Shown here: piece after piece, positions 35,816 to 44,060 of the stretch
How positions within the stretch are numbered: position 1 is the first letter of the stretch
How the letters are laid out: every line of letters begins with the position of its first letter
Origin: Paraburkholderia sp. SOS3
GTDB lineage: Bacteria > Pseudomonadota > Gammaproteobacteria > Burkholderiales > Burkholderiaceae
Reading direction: 5' to 3'
Assembly: GCF_001922345.1 (NCBI RefSeq)
Contig: NZ_CP018812.1
Coordinates: 1,116,001 to 1,180,000 of the forward strand
DNA: 64,000 nt
Program-made: the position numbers and the translations under genes
Notes under the pieces: generated by a model
What the model saw: only the letters and a program-made list of their open reading frames with translations
What the model was told of the DNA's origin: nothing
Databases searched by the model: none

Positions 35816-35844
35816 TAGACCAACTTAGCCAAGTTGGCTAGAAT
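35816..35844 (+). promoter_or_regulatory. Toxin-antitoxin promoter with overlapping dyad operator
   Basis: TAGACC (35816) and TAGAAT (35839) make a -35/-10 pair with a 17-bp spacer. Between and over them lie two overlapping palindromes: CCAACTT / AAGTTGG (35820-35837, 4-bp spacer) and TAGCCAA / TTGGCTA (35826-35840, 1-bp spacer). Binding of the antitoxin alone or with toxin here would block RNA polymerase, the usual autoregulation of such pairs. Confidence 0.7.
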
Positions 35845-35868
35845 GGTGTCGTTCCATGGAGCGATGTC

Positions 35869-36105
35869 ATGCAAAACGCCAACATTCACGAAGCCAAGAC
35901 GACTCTGTCGCGGCTTGTCGATGCAGCGATGGCTGGAGAAGAGGTCGTTATCTCCAAGCGGGGTAAGCCGGCGGTCCGGCTCGTACCCGTCGAATCTGAA
36001 AAACCTCTCCGGCGCTTCGGCGTGATGCGCGATAGCATCCGCATTGCCGACGACTTTGATTCGCCGCTGCCCGACGACATTCTCGCCGCTTTTGAGGGAC
36101 GGTGA
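35869..36105 (+). CDS. Antitoxin, Phd/YefM family
   Basis: 78 residues. The N-terminal DNA-binding fold is NIHEAKTTLSRLVDAAMAGEEVVISKRGKPAVRLVPV, the classic Phd/YefM pattern; the acidic C-terminus (DDFDSPLPDDILAAFEGR) is the toxin-binding tail. GGAG precedes the ATG. The stop TGA overlaps the toxin's ATG by one base (TGATG). It neutralises the PIN toxin and probably represses the operon through the dyad upstream. Confidence 0.92.
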   Translation: MQNANIHEAKTTLSRLVDAAMAGEEVVISKRGKPAVRLVPVESEKPLRRFGVMRDSIRIADDFDSPLPDDILAAFEGR

Positions 36106-36485
36106 TGCGCCTGCTGCTCGACACGCATATTTTCCTGTGGGTGGTCGCCGACGACGCAAAATTGAGCGCCGCGGCCCGCGCGAAAATATCAGAGGCGGCG
36201 GAAGTGTTCGTCAGCAGCGTGAGCATCTGGGAGGCTTCCATCAAGGCAGGGCTGGGGAAGCTGGACGTCGATATCGACGAACTGGTGAGCGCCATCGAGA
36301 CGAGCGGATTCAACGAATTGCCCGTCATCGCGGCGCACGGTGCGGCGGTACGCCATCTTCCCGACTACCACCGTGATCCATTCGATCGGCTGCTCATCGC
36401 CCAGGCGAAACACGAGCCGATGCATTTCATGACGGTTGACGGCCATCTTGAACAGTACGCGCCTGATCTGGTCATGAAGGTTTGA
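36105..36485 (+). CDS. PIN-domain toxin (VapC-like ribonuclease)
   Basis: 126 residues from the ATG at 36105, with GAGGG before it; a GTG at 36102 is an alternative. PIN acidic residues are visible: LLLDTHIFLW (first Asp), SIWEASIKAG (Glu), DPFDRLLIAQA (Asp pair) and a final MTVDGHLEQY (Asp). This is the Sll0205-type PIN subfamily usually paired with Phd-like antitoxins. It would cleave RNA, often tRNA or rRNA, under stress. All catalytic positions appear intact, so the pair is probably active. Confidence 0.92.
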   Translation: MRLLLDTHIFLWVVADDAKLSAAARAKISEAAEVFVSSVSIWEASIKAGLGKLDVDIDELVSAIETSGFNELPVIAAHGAAVRHLPDYHRDPFDRLLIAQAKHEPMHFMTVDGHLEQYAPDLVMKV

Positions 36486-36540
36486 CGCGCGTAAGCCACA
36501 TCGTTTGCACAAGCGGCACGGAAGAGATGCGTATCCTGGC

Positions 36541-37680
36541 TTAGGTAGCCACTTCCCGCTTTTTCTTATTCCGTTTGGCCTCATACATCGCGACGTCCGC
36601 CGATTCGAGCACCGTATCGATCGCGCTATCGTCGCCGGTCACCGACGCGATACCAATGCTGGCGCCGATGCTGACCGTGACGTCTTCGCTCAGGTGAAAT
36701 GGCTTTTCGATCTCCGCAATCACGCTATTCGCAAACGCATGCGGCTCAGCCGCATACGGCGGTTGATCGACGATGACGAACTCGTCGCCGCCCATGCGGG
36801 CCACGAGAGCATTGGGCCCCGCGAGCCGGCGAAGTCTTGCCGCGACCTCGATGAGCAGCCTGTCGCCGCACTCGTGACCATAAGCGTCGTTAACCGCTTT
36901 GAATCCATCGAGGTCGATATAGAAAACCGGTGCGCCGGCTCCTTGTCGAGCCGCGTCGGAGAGCTCATAGGTGACGGCGTGAAAAAACCCCGCACGGTTA
37001 AGCAATCCAGTCAGGCCATCGTGACGTGCGCGGCGGTCGTTCTCGCGCTCGGCCTCCATCGTGGATATCAGCATCACGTTCAGTTTTTTCGCGGCGACGC
37101 TCATGGCGAACAGATAGAACGGGATCTGAACCAGCGTCAACAGAAGCACGGGTTCGCCCGACAGCACGGCGCCGATACAGCATGGACCGAGCGACAGAAA
37201 AATCATGATGGCCACGAGGCGCGGCGCAGCGAAGTTTCTGAAACAGATTCCGCCCACCATCGCGGCAGCGGAAAGGAAGGATAGCGTAGCGGCTACCCAG
37301 TCTCCACTGGTTGCACTGATCAGCGCGCCATAGCCGACGGTCGCGCCCCATAGCGGCGCCAGAAGAATGTAAAGGTCGGTCGGCGTGGGCTTGCCCTGTC
37401 GCGCGCGCCGATGAGAGAGCATCAGCAGCACGAGGCGCGTCAGGCAAACCGCGATTTCCGAGAATAGCCAGAACAGGAAGGGCGGGCTCGGATGACGATA
37501 CGCGAGCGCTGCGGCAACGGCGATGGTATTGAATACGCCACCGAGGAAAATCGGCAAGGTGCCGAATAGCGTCGAAACGAGCGCGGCACGAATAGCGAGC
37601 GGCGTGTCTCTGCCGGGGTAGACGAGCCAACTGGCCAGTTTTCCCTGTGGCATGCTGAACGATTCAAAAGACCTCCTCAC
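36541..37680 (-). CDS. Membrane-bound diguanylate cyclase (GGDEF)
   Basis: 379 residues with a GTG start at 37680; an ATG at 37653 gives 370 residues but its nearest AGGAGG is 18 bases away. About six membrane segments fill residues 25-205. The GGDEF domain follows: HDGLTGLLNRAGF, FYIDLDGFKAVNDAYGHECGD and MGGDEF (Asp299, Glu300), so it should make cyclic di-GMP. The RxxD inhibitory site normally five residues before GGDEF is absent, so product feedback at that site is unlikely. Cyclic di-GMP commonly drives exopolysaccharide export, and an EPS locus lies in the same window. Confidence 0.92.
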   Translation of the reverse strand: MRRSFESFSMPQGKLASWLVYPGRDTPLAIRAALVSTLFGTLPIFLGGVFNTIAVAAALAYRHPSPPFLFWLFSEIAVCLTRLVLLMLSHRRARQGKPTPTDLYILLAPLWGATVGYGALISATSGDWVAATLSFLSAAAMVGGICFRNFAAPRLVAIMIFLSLGPCCIGAVLSGEPVLLLTLVQIPFYLFAMSVAAKKLNVMLISTMEAERENDRRARHDGLTGLLNRAGFFHAVTYELSDAARQGAGAPVFYIDLDGFKAVNDAYGHECGDRLLIEVAARLRRLAGPNALVARMGGDEFVIVDQPPYAAEPHAFANSVIAEIEKPFHLSEDVTVSIGASIGIASVTGDDSAIDTVLESADVAMYEAKRNKKKREVAT

Positions 37681-37693
37681 CTGAACACCTGCG

Positions 37694-37711
37694 AATTGTC
37701 GTGCGACAATT
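37694..37711. promoter_or_regulatory. Palindromic operator-like site upstream of the diguanylate cyclase
   Basis: AATTGTCG / CGACAATT, perfect 8-bp arms with a 2-bp spacer, 14 bp upstream of the GTG start (41 bp from the ATG). Its position makes it a likely repressor or autoregulatory site for the cyclase gene. No cognate regulator gene is adjacent. Confidence 0.5.
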
Positions 37712-38096
37712 AATGGTCTCCTCTGTCATGCTATGACCCTAAGGGCCGCGACAAAAACGCGTCCTTGGTTAACGGCGCCCTTCGGGAAAAATTAAATCCC
37801 TTCAGCATTGCGCCAGGCGTTAAGCACGTCGCATACGTTTGCGCGCGTTTTGAACGAATACGTTTCATTGCGCTGTTATTATGCGCCGCACGCGGTGACG
37901 AGCGATTCAGCGGTGCGGTTCAGGGATCAGGCGACACCAGCTCGGAATATACCGCGCCGTCCTCGTGGTAACGAGCGGACTTTTATAGTTTGCGTAGGTG
38001 CCCGGTAAGCGCGTGGTGACGATCAGGCGCTTCATGCATCCGCATGACGACTCCGACACGCCGTGTATCGCGTGACCGGATTCACGCCTGTGGATC
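37712..38096. other. Intergenic region between diguanylate cyclase and response regulator genes
   Basis: 385 bp with no convincing gene. A 68-codon frame (37765-37971, plus) has no recognisable sequence and no good ribosome site. The region must contain the promoter of the cyclase gene and the end of the kinase/regulator transcript; I see no U-tract terminator. Confidence 0.4.
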
Positions 38097-39068
38097 TCAC
38101 GCCCGATTCGCAGCCTTCACCGCCAGCGCGGCCGCAGCCGAACGCGTCTCCACATGCAGCTTGTGGAACAGATGCTCGAGATGCTTGTTCACGGTACGCG
38201 GCGCCATGCTCAGAATCTCGCCGATGTCGCGATTCGTCTTGCCACGCGATAGCCACAGCAGCACTTCCGCTTCGCGCGTGGTGAGCCCGAATTGCGTGCC
38301 GAGCGTCGTGGCGTGCGCGGCGTCGTCGAATTCCTCGAGGATCAGCATCCATTCGCCGCGCGCCGGGTTGCCGGACACGCGGGCGGTGCAGCGCACGCCG
38401 TGCGTCGTGCATTCGAACATTGCCTGTGCGTCGCAGCCACGCGCAATCCAGCCGGTGAACCACTGCAGCAAGGGCGGCGGCAGGCTTGCCGGCGCTGGCG
38501 ATATATCGTCTTGCGCCGTCGCTTCATAGCGGCGCAAGCGCAGTGACGCTTGCGGATTCAGCCAGCGGATCGTACCGTCCGCAGCCGCGATCAACGCGGC
38601 GCGCGCATCGAGACCGAGCACGGCATCGGCGTAGCGCTGCGCCTTCGAGCGCTGCACGTGTGCGGCAATGCGCGCACAGACTTCGTTTGGCTTGACAGGC
38701 TTCGTCACATAATCAATTCCGCCGACGCGGAATCCTTGCACGACATGTTCGGTCTGCGTCAGCGCAGTCATGAAAATAACGGGCAAATGTGCGTGACGCC
38801 TGTCGAGCTTCAGGCGGCGGCAGGTTTCGAAGCCGTCCATGTCGGGCATCATCGCATCCATCAACACGACATCTGGCGTGACGCGCCCGAGGCACTTCAG
38901 CGCCGCTTCGCCGTTCAGCGCGACGAGCACCGTATAGTCGGCCGATTCGAGCGTGGTGGACAGCAGCGCGAGATTGTCGGGTGTGTCGTCGACGATCAGC
39001 ACGACGCTGCGGTTGCTGGCGAAGTCGAGCGTGGCGGCTTCGGCGAGGTCAACGTAGTCTTCAGCCAT
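38097..39068 (-). CDS. Response regulator with receiver and LuxR-type HTH, partner of the transporter-kinase
   Basis: 323 residues. Receiver domain about residues 21-140 (VVLIVDDTPDNLALL, phosphoacceptor Asp71 in VVLMDAMMPDMDG, KPVKPNEV). A middle region about 150-240 may be a degenerate PAS-like module (GLDARAALIAAADGTIRWLNPQASLRL). A C-terminal LuxR HTH reads LTTREAEVLLWLSRGKTNRDIGEILSMAPRTVNKHLEHLFHKL. The gene overlaps the kinase stop by 8 bp, so the two are co-translated. It is the probable activator of the divergent amide operon through the palindrome at 42571-42594. Confidence 0.92.
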   Translation of the reverse strand: MAEDYVDLAEAATLDFASNRSVVLIVDDTPDNLALLSTTLESADYTVLVALNGEAALKCLGRVTPDVVLMDAMMPDMDGFETCRRLKLDRRHAHLPVIFMTALTQTEHVVQGFRVGGIDYVTKPVKPNEVCARIAAHVQRSKAQRYADAVLGLDARAALIAAADGTIRWLNPQASLRLRRYEATAQDDISPAPASLPPPLLQWFTGWIARGCDAQAMFECTTHGVRCTARVSGNPARGEWMLILEEFDDAAHATTLGTQFGLTTREAEVLLWLSRGKTNRDIGEILSMAPRTVNKHLEHLFHKLHVETRSAAAALAVKAANRA

Positions 39069-42000
39069 CGGAGTCGTCGGAGAGTAGGGCGAGTCGGCGG
39101 CCGAATGCCGCCAGCTCGAAACGCTGCGCGAGAGCGCGCAGCGACGCGAATTCGTCGGTCAACTGCGGCCATTGCAGCGTGGCCTTGTCGAGCTGTTCGA
39201 CGATGCCTTGCACGTAGCCCATTTCGAGTAGCGCCTTGAGTGCATCGCGCAAGGCACGCGGCAACGCGGGCCGCGCCTCGATCGCCGCCGGCGGCGTTGG
39301 CGCACCGGTCGGGGCCGCGCTTTCGGGCGCGACGATCCATTCGATGTGCAGCAGCCGGGCGAGCTTTTCGAGCAGCAGCGTTACCTGCAGCGGTTTCACG
39401 AGATAGTCGTCGCAGCCGATCGCCGTTGCACGCTCGCGATCGTCGGCGAAGGCGTTGGCCGACAGCAGCATGATCGGCGCGTGGCTCAGCTGGCTGTCGC
39501 GAATCAATCGGCTCGTTTCGTAGCCGTCCATGTCGGGCATCGAGATATCCATGATGATCGCGTCCGCGCCATGAATGCCGAGCCAGCGCAACGCATCGGG
39601 GCCGCTGCCGGCTTCCGCGACCGTAAAGCCGAGCGGCGCCAGCACCTGAACGACGATGGCGCGCTGATCGGGCAGATCGTCGACAACGAGCACCGTGCGT
39701 CGCGCGCCGTGGTAGCCGCCGATGCCGCCGGTGGCAGCGGGCATATCTTCCACCGCATGCACTTCCGGCGCGAACAGCTTGACGACGAAGCGCGTGCCGC
39801 GGCCAGGCGCGCTGTCCACTTCGAGGCTGCCGCCGAGCGCCTGCGTCAGCAACTGGCAGATCGTGAGCCCGAGGCCCGCGCCATGGTCGTGGTCGCGCGC
39901 CGCATGGCCGCGTTCGAAGGGCATGAAAAGCCGCTCGATATCGGCAGGCGCGATGCCGGGCCCCGTGTCGCTCACTTCGAACGTGACGGTGTCCCACGCG
40001 TGGCTCACGCGCAGTGTCACCGAACCGGCCGACGTGAAACGTATTGCGTTGCCGATCAGGTTGATCAGGATCTGCCGCATGCATTTCTCGTCGGAGCGGA
40101 CGATGCGCGGCAGGCGGCCGACGGTCTGCACGTCGAAGTCGAGCGCCTTCTCGGCGGCCTGCGGGCGCAGCATCGCGGCAAGATGTTCGATGAAATCGGG
40201 CAGCGGCACCCTGGTCACGTTCAACTGCAGTTTGCCGGCTTCGATGCGCGCGACGTCCAGTAGCCCGTCCACCAGCGCGAGCAGATGTTCGCCGCTGCGC
40301 TGGATGGTCTGGATCGCGTGATGGCGCGCGGCCGGTATCTCGTCGCGTGCCTGCAGCAGCAGATGTGCGTAGCCGAGGATGCTGTTGAGCGGCGTGCGCA
40401 GTTCGTGGCTCAAGCCTGTCACATAGCGGCTTTTCGCCTGGTTGGCCGACTTGGCTGCCTCGGTCGCGCGTTTGAGTGCCGCATCGGTTTTCTGGTGCGC
40501 GTCGATTTCGACCATCAGCAATTCGGTCTGGCGCTGCGATTCCTCCTGCGTGACACGCCGGTTTTCGCGTTCGAGCACGAGCCACCAGGCGCCGATGCAG
40601 CCGATCAGCGACAGCGCGAAAAAGATCGTCACGTAGCTGTGCGCGAGTTCCTTCCACGCGAGCGTGTCGAGCGGCGCGAGAGAGCGCGTGCTTTGCGACC
40701 ACACGAGATAGAGCACGAGGCCGAGCAGCGCGAGCATGGCCGCGACGAGGCTCAGGTAGCGCGCAAGGCGCAAGGTGGTCGGCCCGAGCGCCGCATCCGG
40801 AAACAGCCGGTGCACCGCGTCGTTCAACTGCGTGCCGAAGCGCGCGTGCGGCTTGCAGCGGTCGTTGCAGCGCGAGTCGAGCGAGCAGCACAGCGAGCAG
40901 ATCGTGCCTCCGTACGCGGGGCAATGCGCGGTGTCGTCCGGTTCGAAGTCGTTCTCGCAAATCACGCAGCGCCGCGTCTCATGACCGTCGGGCGCTTGCG
41001 CTTCGCGTGCGAGGTAAAAGCGGCCGCGCGTGGCGATTGCGATCGCCGGTGCGCAGACGAACGCCACGCCGAACGCGATATACGAAGACATCGCTTGCGC
41101 GAGCACGCCGAGCATGCCGACGTGCGCAAACGCGGCCACCACCGCGGCGATCAGCATCGCACCGACGCCGACCGGATTCACGTCGTACAGATGCGCGCGT
41201 TTGAATTCGATATGCCGTGGGCTATAACCGAGCGGTTTGTTGACGACGAGATCCGCAAACACCGCGCCAATCCATGCGATCGCGATGTTCGCGTAGAGCG
41301 ACAGCACTTTGCCGATCGCTTCGAACACGCCCATTTCGACGAGCAACAGTGCGATCAGCACGTTGAACACGAGCCAGACGACGCGGCCCGGATGGCTGTG
41401 GGTGAGGCGCGCAAAAAAATTCGACCATGCGAGCGAACCCGCGTACGCATTGGTCACGTTGATTTTCAGCTGCGAGACGATCACGAACAGCGTCATCGCC
41501 GGCGCCGCCCAGGCGGCGAGCCCGAGCGGATCGAGCAGATGGTGATACGCGATCAGATACATCTGCGTGGGCTGCGCCGCATGACCGACGTCGATCTCGT
41601 ACTGGACCGCGACAAAAGCGAGAAATGCGCCGCCGAGCATTTTCAGCGCGCCGGGCACGATCCAGCCGGGACCCGCCGTCAGCAACGCGATCCACCAGCG
41701 CCGCTTGTTGTGCGCGTCGAGCGGCGGCAGGAAGCGCAGATAGTCGACCTGCTCGCCCACCTGCACGATCAGGGCGAACACGACGGTGCACGCCTGCCCG
41801 AATGCGATCACGCTGAATTCGTGGCCGCCCGGCGCGAGGCCGGCGAAGGTGGTCCAGTCCGCGAGCAGACCGGGGCTGTGCCATAACACCGCTGCGTATG
41901 GCAGCACGAACAGCACGAGCCACAGCGGCTGGGTCCAGCTTTGCAAACGGTTGATCAGCGTGATGCCGAACATCACGACCGGAATCACTGCCAGCGAGCT

Positions 42001-42495
42001 GATCACATACGCGACGTCGATCGAAATGTGAAAGTACAGCTGCAGCGCGAGCGACATGATTGCCGCTTCGAGCGCGAAAAAGATAAACGTAAAGCTCGCG
42101 TACAGCAGCGACGTCAGCGTCGAGCCGATATAGCCGAAACCGGCGCCGCGCGTCAGCAGGTCCATGTCGACGCCATAGCGCGCCGCATAGTAGCTGATCG
42201 GCAGGCTCGTCAAAAAGATCAGCAACGAAACGGCCGCGATCGCGCAGACCGCGTTGGCGAAACCGTAATTGATCACGAGCGCGCCGCCGATCGCCTCGAG
42301 CACGAGAAACGATACGGCGCCGATCGCGGTATTGGCAACGCGGAATTCGGACCAGCGCCTGAACGAGCGCGGCGTGAAACGCAGCGCATAGTCCTCGAGC
42401 GTTTCGTCGCCGACCCATGCGTTGTAGTCGCGCCGGATCTTGACGATGCGCTGGGTCGTGACGGGCAGCGCTGCGGTCTGGTGCGTCTGGGCCAT
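39061..42495 (-). CDS. NCS1 permease-histidine kinase-receiver fusion (hybrid transporter-sensor)
   Basis: 1144 residues. Residues about 15-495 are a nearly full nucleobase:cation symporter-1 domain of about 12 helices (DYALRFTPRSFRRWSEF, TSLPISYYAARYGVDMDLLTRGAGFGYIGS, KPLGYSPRHIEFKRAHLYDVNPVG). Residues 510-547 hold about nine cysteines (CVIC, C, CSLCC, CNDRC), a probable zinc- or redox-binding module. Two more membrane helices follow (about 575-645), then a histidine kinase (His697 in LSHELRTPLNS; ATPase motifs NLIGNAIRF, DTGPGIAP, GAGLGLTI), a receiver (Asp983) and a helical HPt-like tail without a phosphorylatable histidine. It parallels the transporter-kinase CbrA but uses another transporter family. 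It lies divergently from the amide operon. Confidence 0.93.
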   Translation of the reverse strand: MAQTHQTAALPVTTQRIVKIRRDYNAWVGDETLEDYALRFTPRSFRRWSEFRVANTAIGAVSFLVLEAIGGALVINYGFANAVCAIAAVSLLIFLTSLPISYYAARYGVDMDLLTRGAGFGYIGSTLTSLLYASFTFIFFALEAAIMSLALQLYFHISIDVAYVISSLAVIPVVMFGITLINRLQSWTQPLWLVLFVLPYAAVLWHSPGLLADWTTFAGLAPGGHEFSVIAFGQACTVVFALIVQVGEQVDYLRFLPPLDAHNKRRWWIALLTAGPGWIVPGALKMLGGAFLAFVAVQYEIDVGHAAQPTQMYLIAYHHLLDPLGLAAWAAPAMTLFVIVSQLKINVTNAYAGSLAWSNFFARLTHSHPGRVVWLVFNVLIALLLVEMGVFEAIGKVLSLYANIAIAWIGAVFADLVVNKPLGYSPRHIEFKRAHLYDVNPVGVGAMLIAAVVAAFAHVGMLGVLAQAMSSYIAFGVAFVCAPAIAIATRGRFYLAREAQAPDGHETRRCVICENDFEPDDTAHCPAYGGTICSLCCSLDSRCNDRCKPHARFGTQLNDAVHRLFPDAALGPTTLRLARYLSLVAAMLALLGLVLYLVWSQSTRSLAPLDTLAWKELAHSYVTIFFALSLIGCIGAWWLVLERENRRVTQEESQRQTELLMVEIDAHQKTDAALKRATEAAKSANQAKSRYVTGLSHELRTPLNSILGYAHLLLQARDEIPAARHHAIQTIQRSGEHLLALVDGLLDVARIEAGKLQLNVTRVPLPDFIEHLAAMLRPQAAEKALDFDVQTVGRLPRIVRSDEKCMRQILINLIGNAIRFTSAGSVTLRVSHAWDTVTFEVSDTGPGIAPADIERLFMPFERGHAARDHDHGAGLGLTICQLLTQALGGSLEVDSAPGRGTRFVVKLFAPEVHAVEDMPAATGGIGGYHGARRTVLVVDDLPDQRAIVVQVLAPLGFTVAEAGSGPDALRWLGIHGADAIIMDISMPDMDGYETSRLIRDSQLSHAPIMLLSANAFADDRERATAIGCDDYLVKPLQVTLLLEKLARLLHIEWIVAPESAAPTGAPTPPAAIEARPALPRALRDALKALLEMGYVQGIVEQLDKATLQWPQLTDEFASLRALAQRFELAAFGRRLALLSDDSDG

Positions 42496-42570
42496 ATTCG
42501 ATGATCCAGTTTAGTGCGTGTACTACGCGGGTCGATGCATCGAGCAAGTTACGTTCCAATTTTTTCGGCG

Positions 42571-42594
42571 GATATACGTCAATCGACGTATATC
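42571..42594. promoter_or_regulatory. Perfect palindrome, probable activator site of the amide operon
   Basis: Arms GATATACGTC and GACGTATATC with a 4-bp spacer (AATC) form an exact dyad in the 192-bp divergent gap. The TACGTC/GACGTA core suits a LuxR-type response regulator. TACATT at 42614 is a fair -10, while the corresponding -35 (42591) is poor and overlaps the right arm, putting the dyad centre near -43 from the expected start: the class II activator position. The left side is 76 bp from the kinase start codon and could also autoregulate it. Downstream, AGCGCCG / CGGCGCT (42630-42651) forms a small leader hairpin. Confidence 0.72.
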
Positions 42595-42687
42595 GAATCC
42601 GAATTTGTCCTCCTACATTGCGTCCACGCAGCGCCGAACACTACCGGCGCTTCAACCCACGACGCGGATCAGACAAGGAGAACAACG

Positions 42688-44001
42688 ATGGCCGTAGACG
42701 ATCGATTCGAAGACCCCGCAACCGGTTCTGCAGTGACGGACGCAACAGCCGCGGCACCGCAAGCGCCTTCGCCGTTACGCCGGCGCCTGCTCGGCGGCCT
42801 CGCCGCGGCGCCGCTGGCCGCGCTCGGCATGCCGAGCCTGTCGTTCGCGCAAGGGGCGCCGACGGCAAAGGTCAACACGACCGGCCTCGCCGTGACCGAT
42901 ACGACCGTGACGGTCGGCCAGCTGCATTCCGCGACCGGCACGATGGCGATTTCCGAAACCGGTTCGATCCAGGCCGAACGCCTCGCCATCGAGCAGATCA
43001 ACGCAATGGGCGGCGTGCTCGGCCGCAAGATCCAGATCATTCAGGAAGACGGCGCATCCGACTGGCCGACCTTCGCCGAGAAGTCGAAGAAGCTGCTCGA
43101 AAACGATCACGTCGCGGCGGTGTTCGGCTGCTGGACCTCGGCGTCGCGCAAAGCGGTGCTGCCGGTGTTCGAAAAGGATAACGGCCTGTTGTACTACCCG
43201 ACCTTCTATGAAGGCCTCGAGCAGTCGAAGAACGTGTTCTACACCGGCCAGGAAGCCACTCAGCAGATTCTGTGGGCACTCGACTGGGCATCGAATACGA
43301 AGAAGGCAAAGAGTTTCTTCCTCGTCGGCTCCGATTACATCTGGCCGCGTACGTCGAACAAGATCGCGCGCCGCCATATCGAGCAGCACCTGCATGCGAA
43401 GGTGGTCGGCGAAGAGTACTACCCGCTCGGCACCACCGAGTTCAACTCGCTGATGAACAAGATCAAGCTGGCGCGCCCGGACTGTATTTTCGCGACCGTG
43501 GTGGGCGGCTCGAACGTGGCGTTTTACAAACAGCTGAAGGCCTCGGGTATCACGCCGCAGAAGCAGTTCCTGCTGACGCTGTCGGTAACCGAAGACGAAG
43601 TGCTCGGCATCGGCGGCGAAAACTTCGCGGGCTTCTACTCGTCGATGAAGTATTTCGAATCGCTGACCAACGACAACAACAAGAAATTCGTCGCGGCCTT
43701 CAAGGCCCGATACGGCCAGCACGCGGTGATCGGCGACGTCACGCAGGCGGCCTACCTCGGCCCGTGGATCTGGAAGGCCGCATGCGAGCGCGCGGGCAGC
43801 TTCGACGTCGACAAGGTGGTCGCGGCGTCGCCGAACATCGAACTGAACAACGCGCCGCAAGGTTACGCGAAGGTCGATGCGAACCACCACCTGTGGAGCC
43901 GCTCGCTGATCGGCGAAGGCCAGGCCGACGGCCAGTTCAAGGTCGTCGCGCAGTCGGATGCGCCGATCAAGCCGGATCCGTTCCCGAAAGGCTACATGTA
44001 A
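42688..44001 (+). CDS. Urea/short-chain-amide ABC transporter substrate-binding protein (UrtA/FmdD-like)
   Basis: 437 residues from the ATG at 42688 (AAGGAGAAC before it). The export signal SPLRRRLLGGLAAAPLAALG looks Tat-like, as in many UrtA proteins. Family blocks are VGQLHSATGTMAISETGSIQAERLAIEQINAMGGVLGR, AAVFGCWTSASRKAVLPVFE and NGLLYYPTFYEGLEQSKNVFYTG. It binds urea, formamide or another small amide in the periplasm. First gene of an eight-gene operon running to amiE, transcribed away from the transporter-kinase. Confidence 0.93.
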   Translation: MAVDDRFEDPATGSAVTDATAAAPQAPSPLRRRLLGGLAAAPLAALGMPSLSFAQGAPTAKVNTTGLAVTDTTVTVGQLHSATGTMAISETGSIQAERLAIEQINAMGGVLGRKIQIIQEDGASDWPTFAEKSKKLLENDHVAAVFGCWTSASRKAVLPVFEKDNGLLYYPTFYEGLEQSKNVFYTGQEATQQILWALDWASNTKKAKSFFLVGSDYIWPRTSNKIARRHIEQHLHAKVVGEEYYPLGTTEFNSLMNKIKLARPDCIFATVVGGSNVAFYKQLKASGITPQKQFLLTLSVTEDEVLGIGGENFAGFYSSMKYFESLTNDNNKKFVAAFKARYGQHAVIGDVTQAAYLGPWIWKAACERAGSFDVDKVVAASPNIELNNAPQGYAKVDANHHLWSRSLIGEGQADGQFKVVAQSDAPIKPDPFPKGYM

Positions 44002-44023
44002 GCCGCCTGAATGGGCCGTGCGA

Positions 44024-44043
44024 CGGCGGGCGCGAACCCGCCG
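44024..44043 (+). other. Intercistronic hairpin after the amide-binding-protein gene
   Basis: CGGCGGG / CCCGCCG, 7-bp perfect stem with a 6-base loop, no U tract. It lies between the stop codon and the permease ribosome site and probably protects or partly attenuates the upstream message, as is common after ABC binding-protein genes. Confidence 0.5.
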
Positions 44044-44060
44044 AACCTGGGAGAACTTCG

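Noticed and set aside
37765..37971. Small frame of 68 codons in the gap next to the diguanylate cyclase
   Set aside because: No ribosome site, no recognisable sequence and ordinary length for a chance frame.
39061..39330. C-terminal HPt phosphotransfer domain in the transporter-kinase
   Set aside because: The tail is helical and HPt-like, but no histidine is found at the phosphorylation site.
42595..42687. Possible guanidine/urea-type riboswitch in the leader of the amide operon
   Set aside because: Only one small 7-bp hairpin is seen; I could not find the conserved ykkC-type sequence elements.
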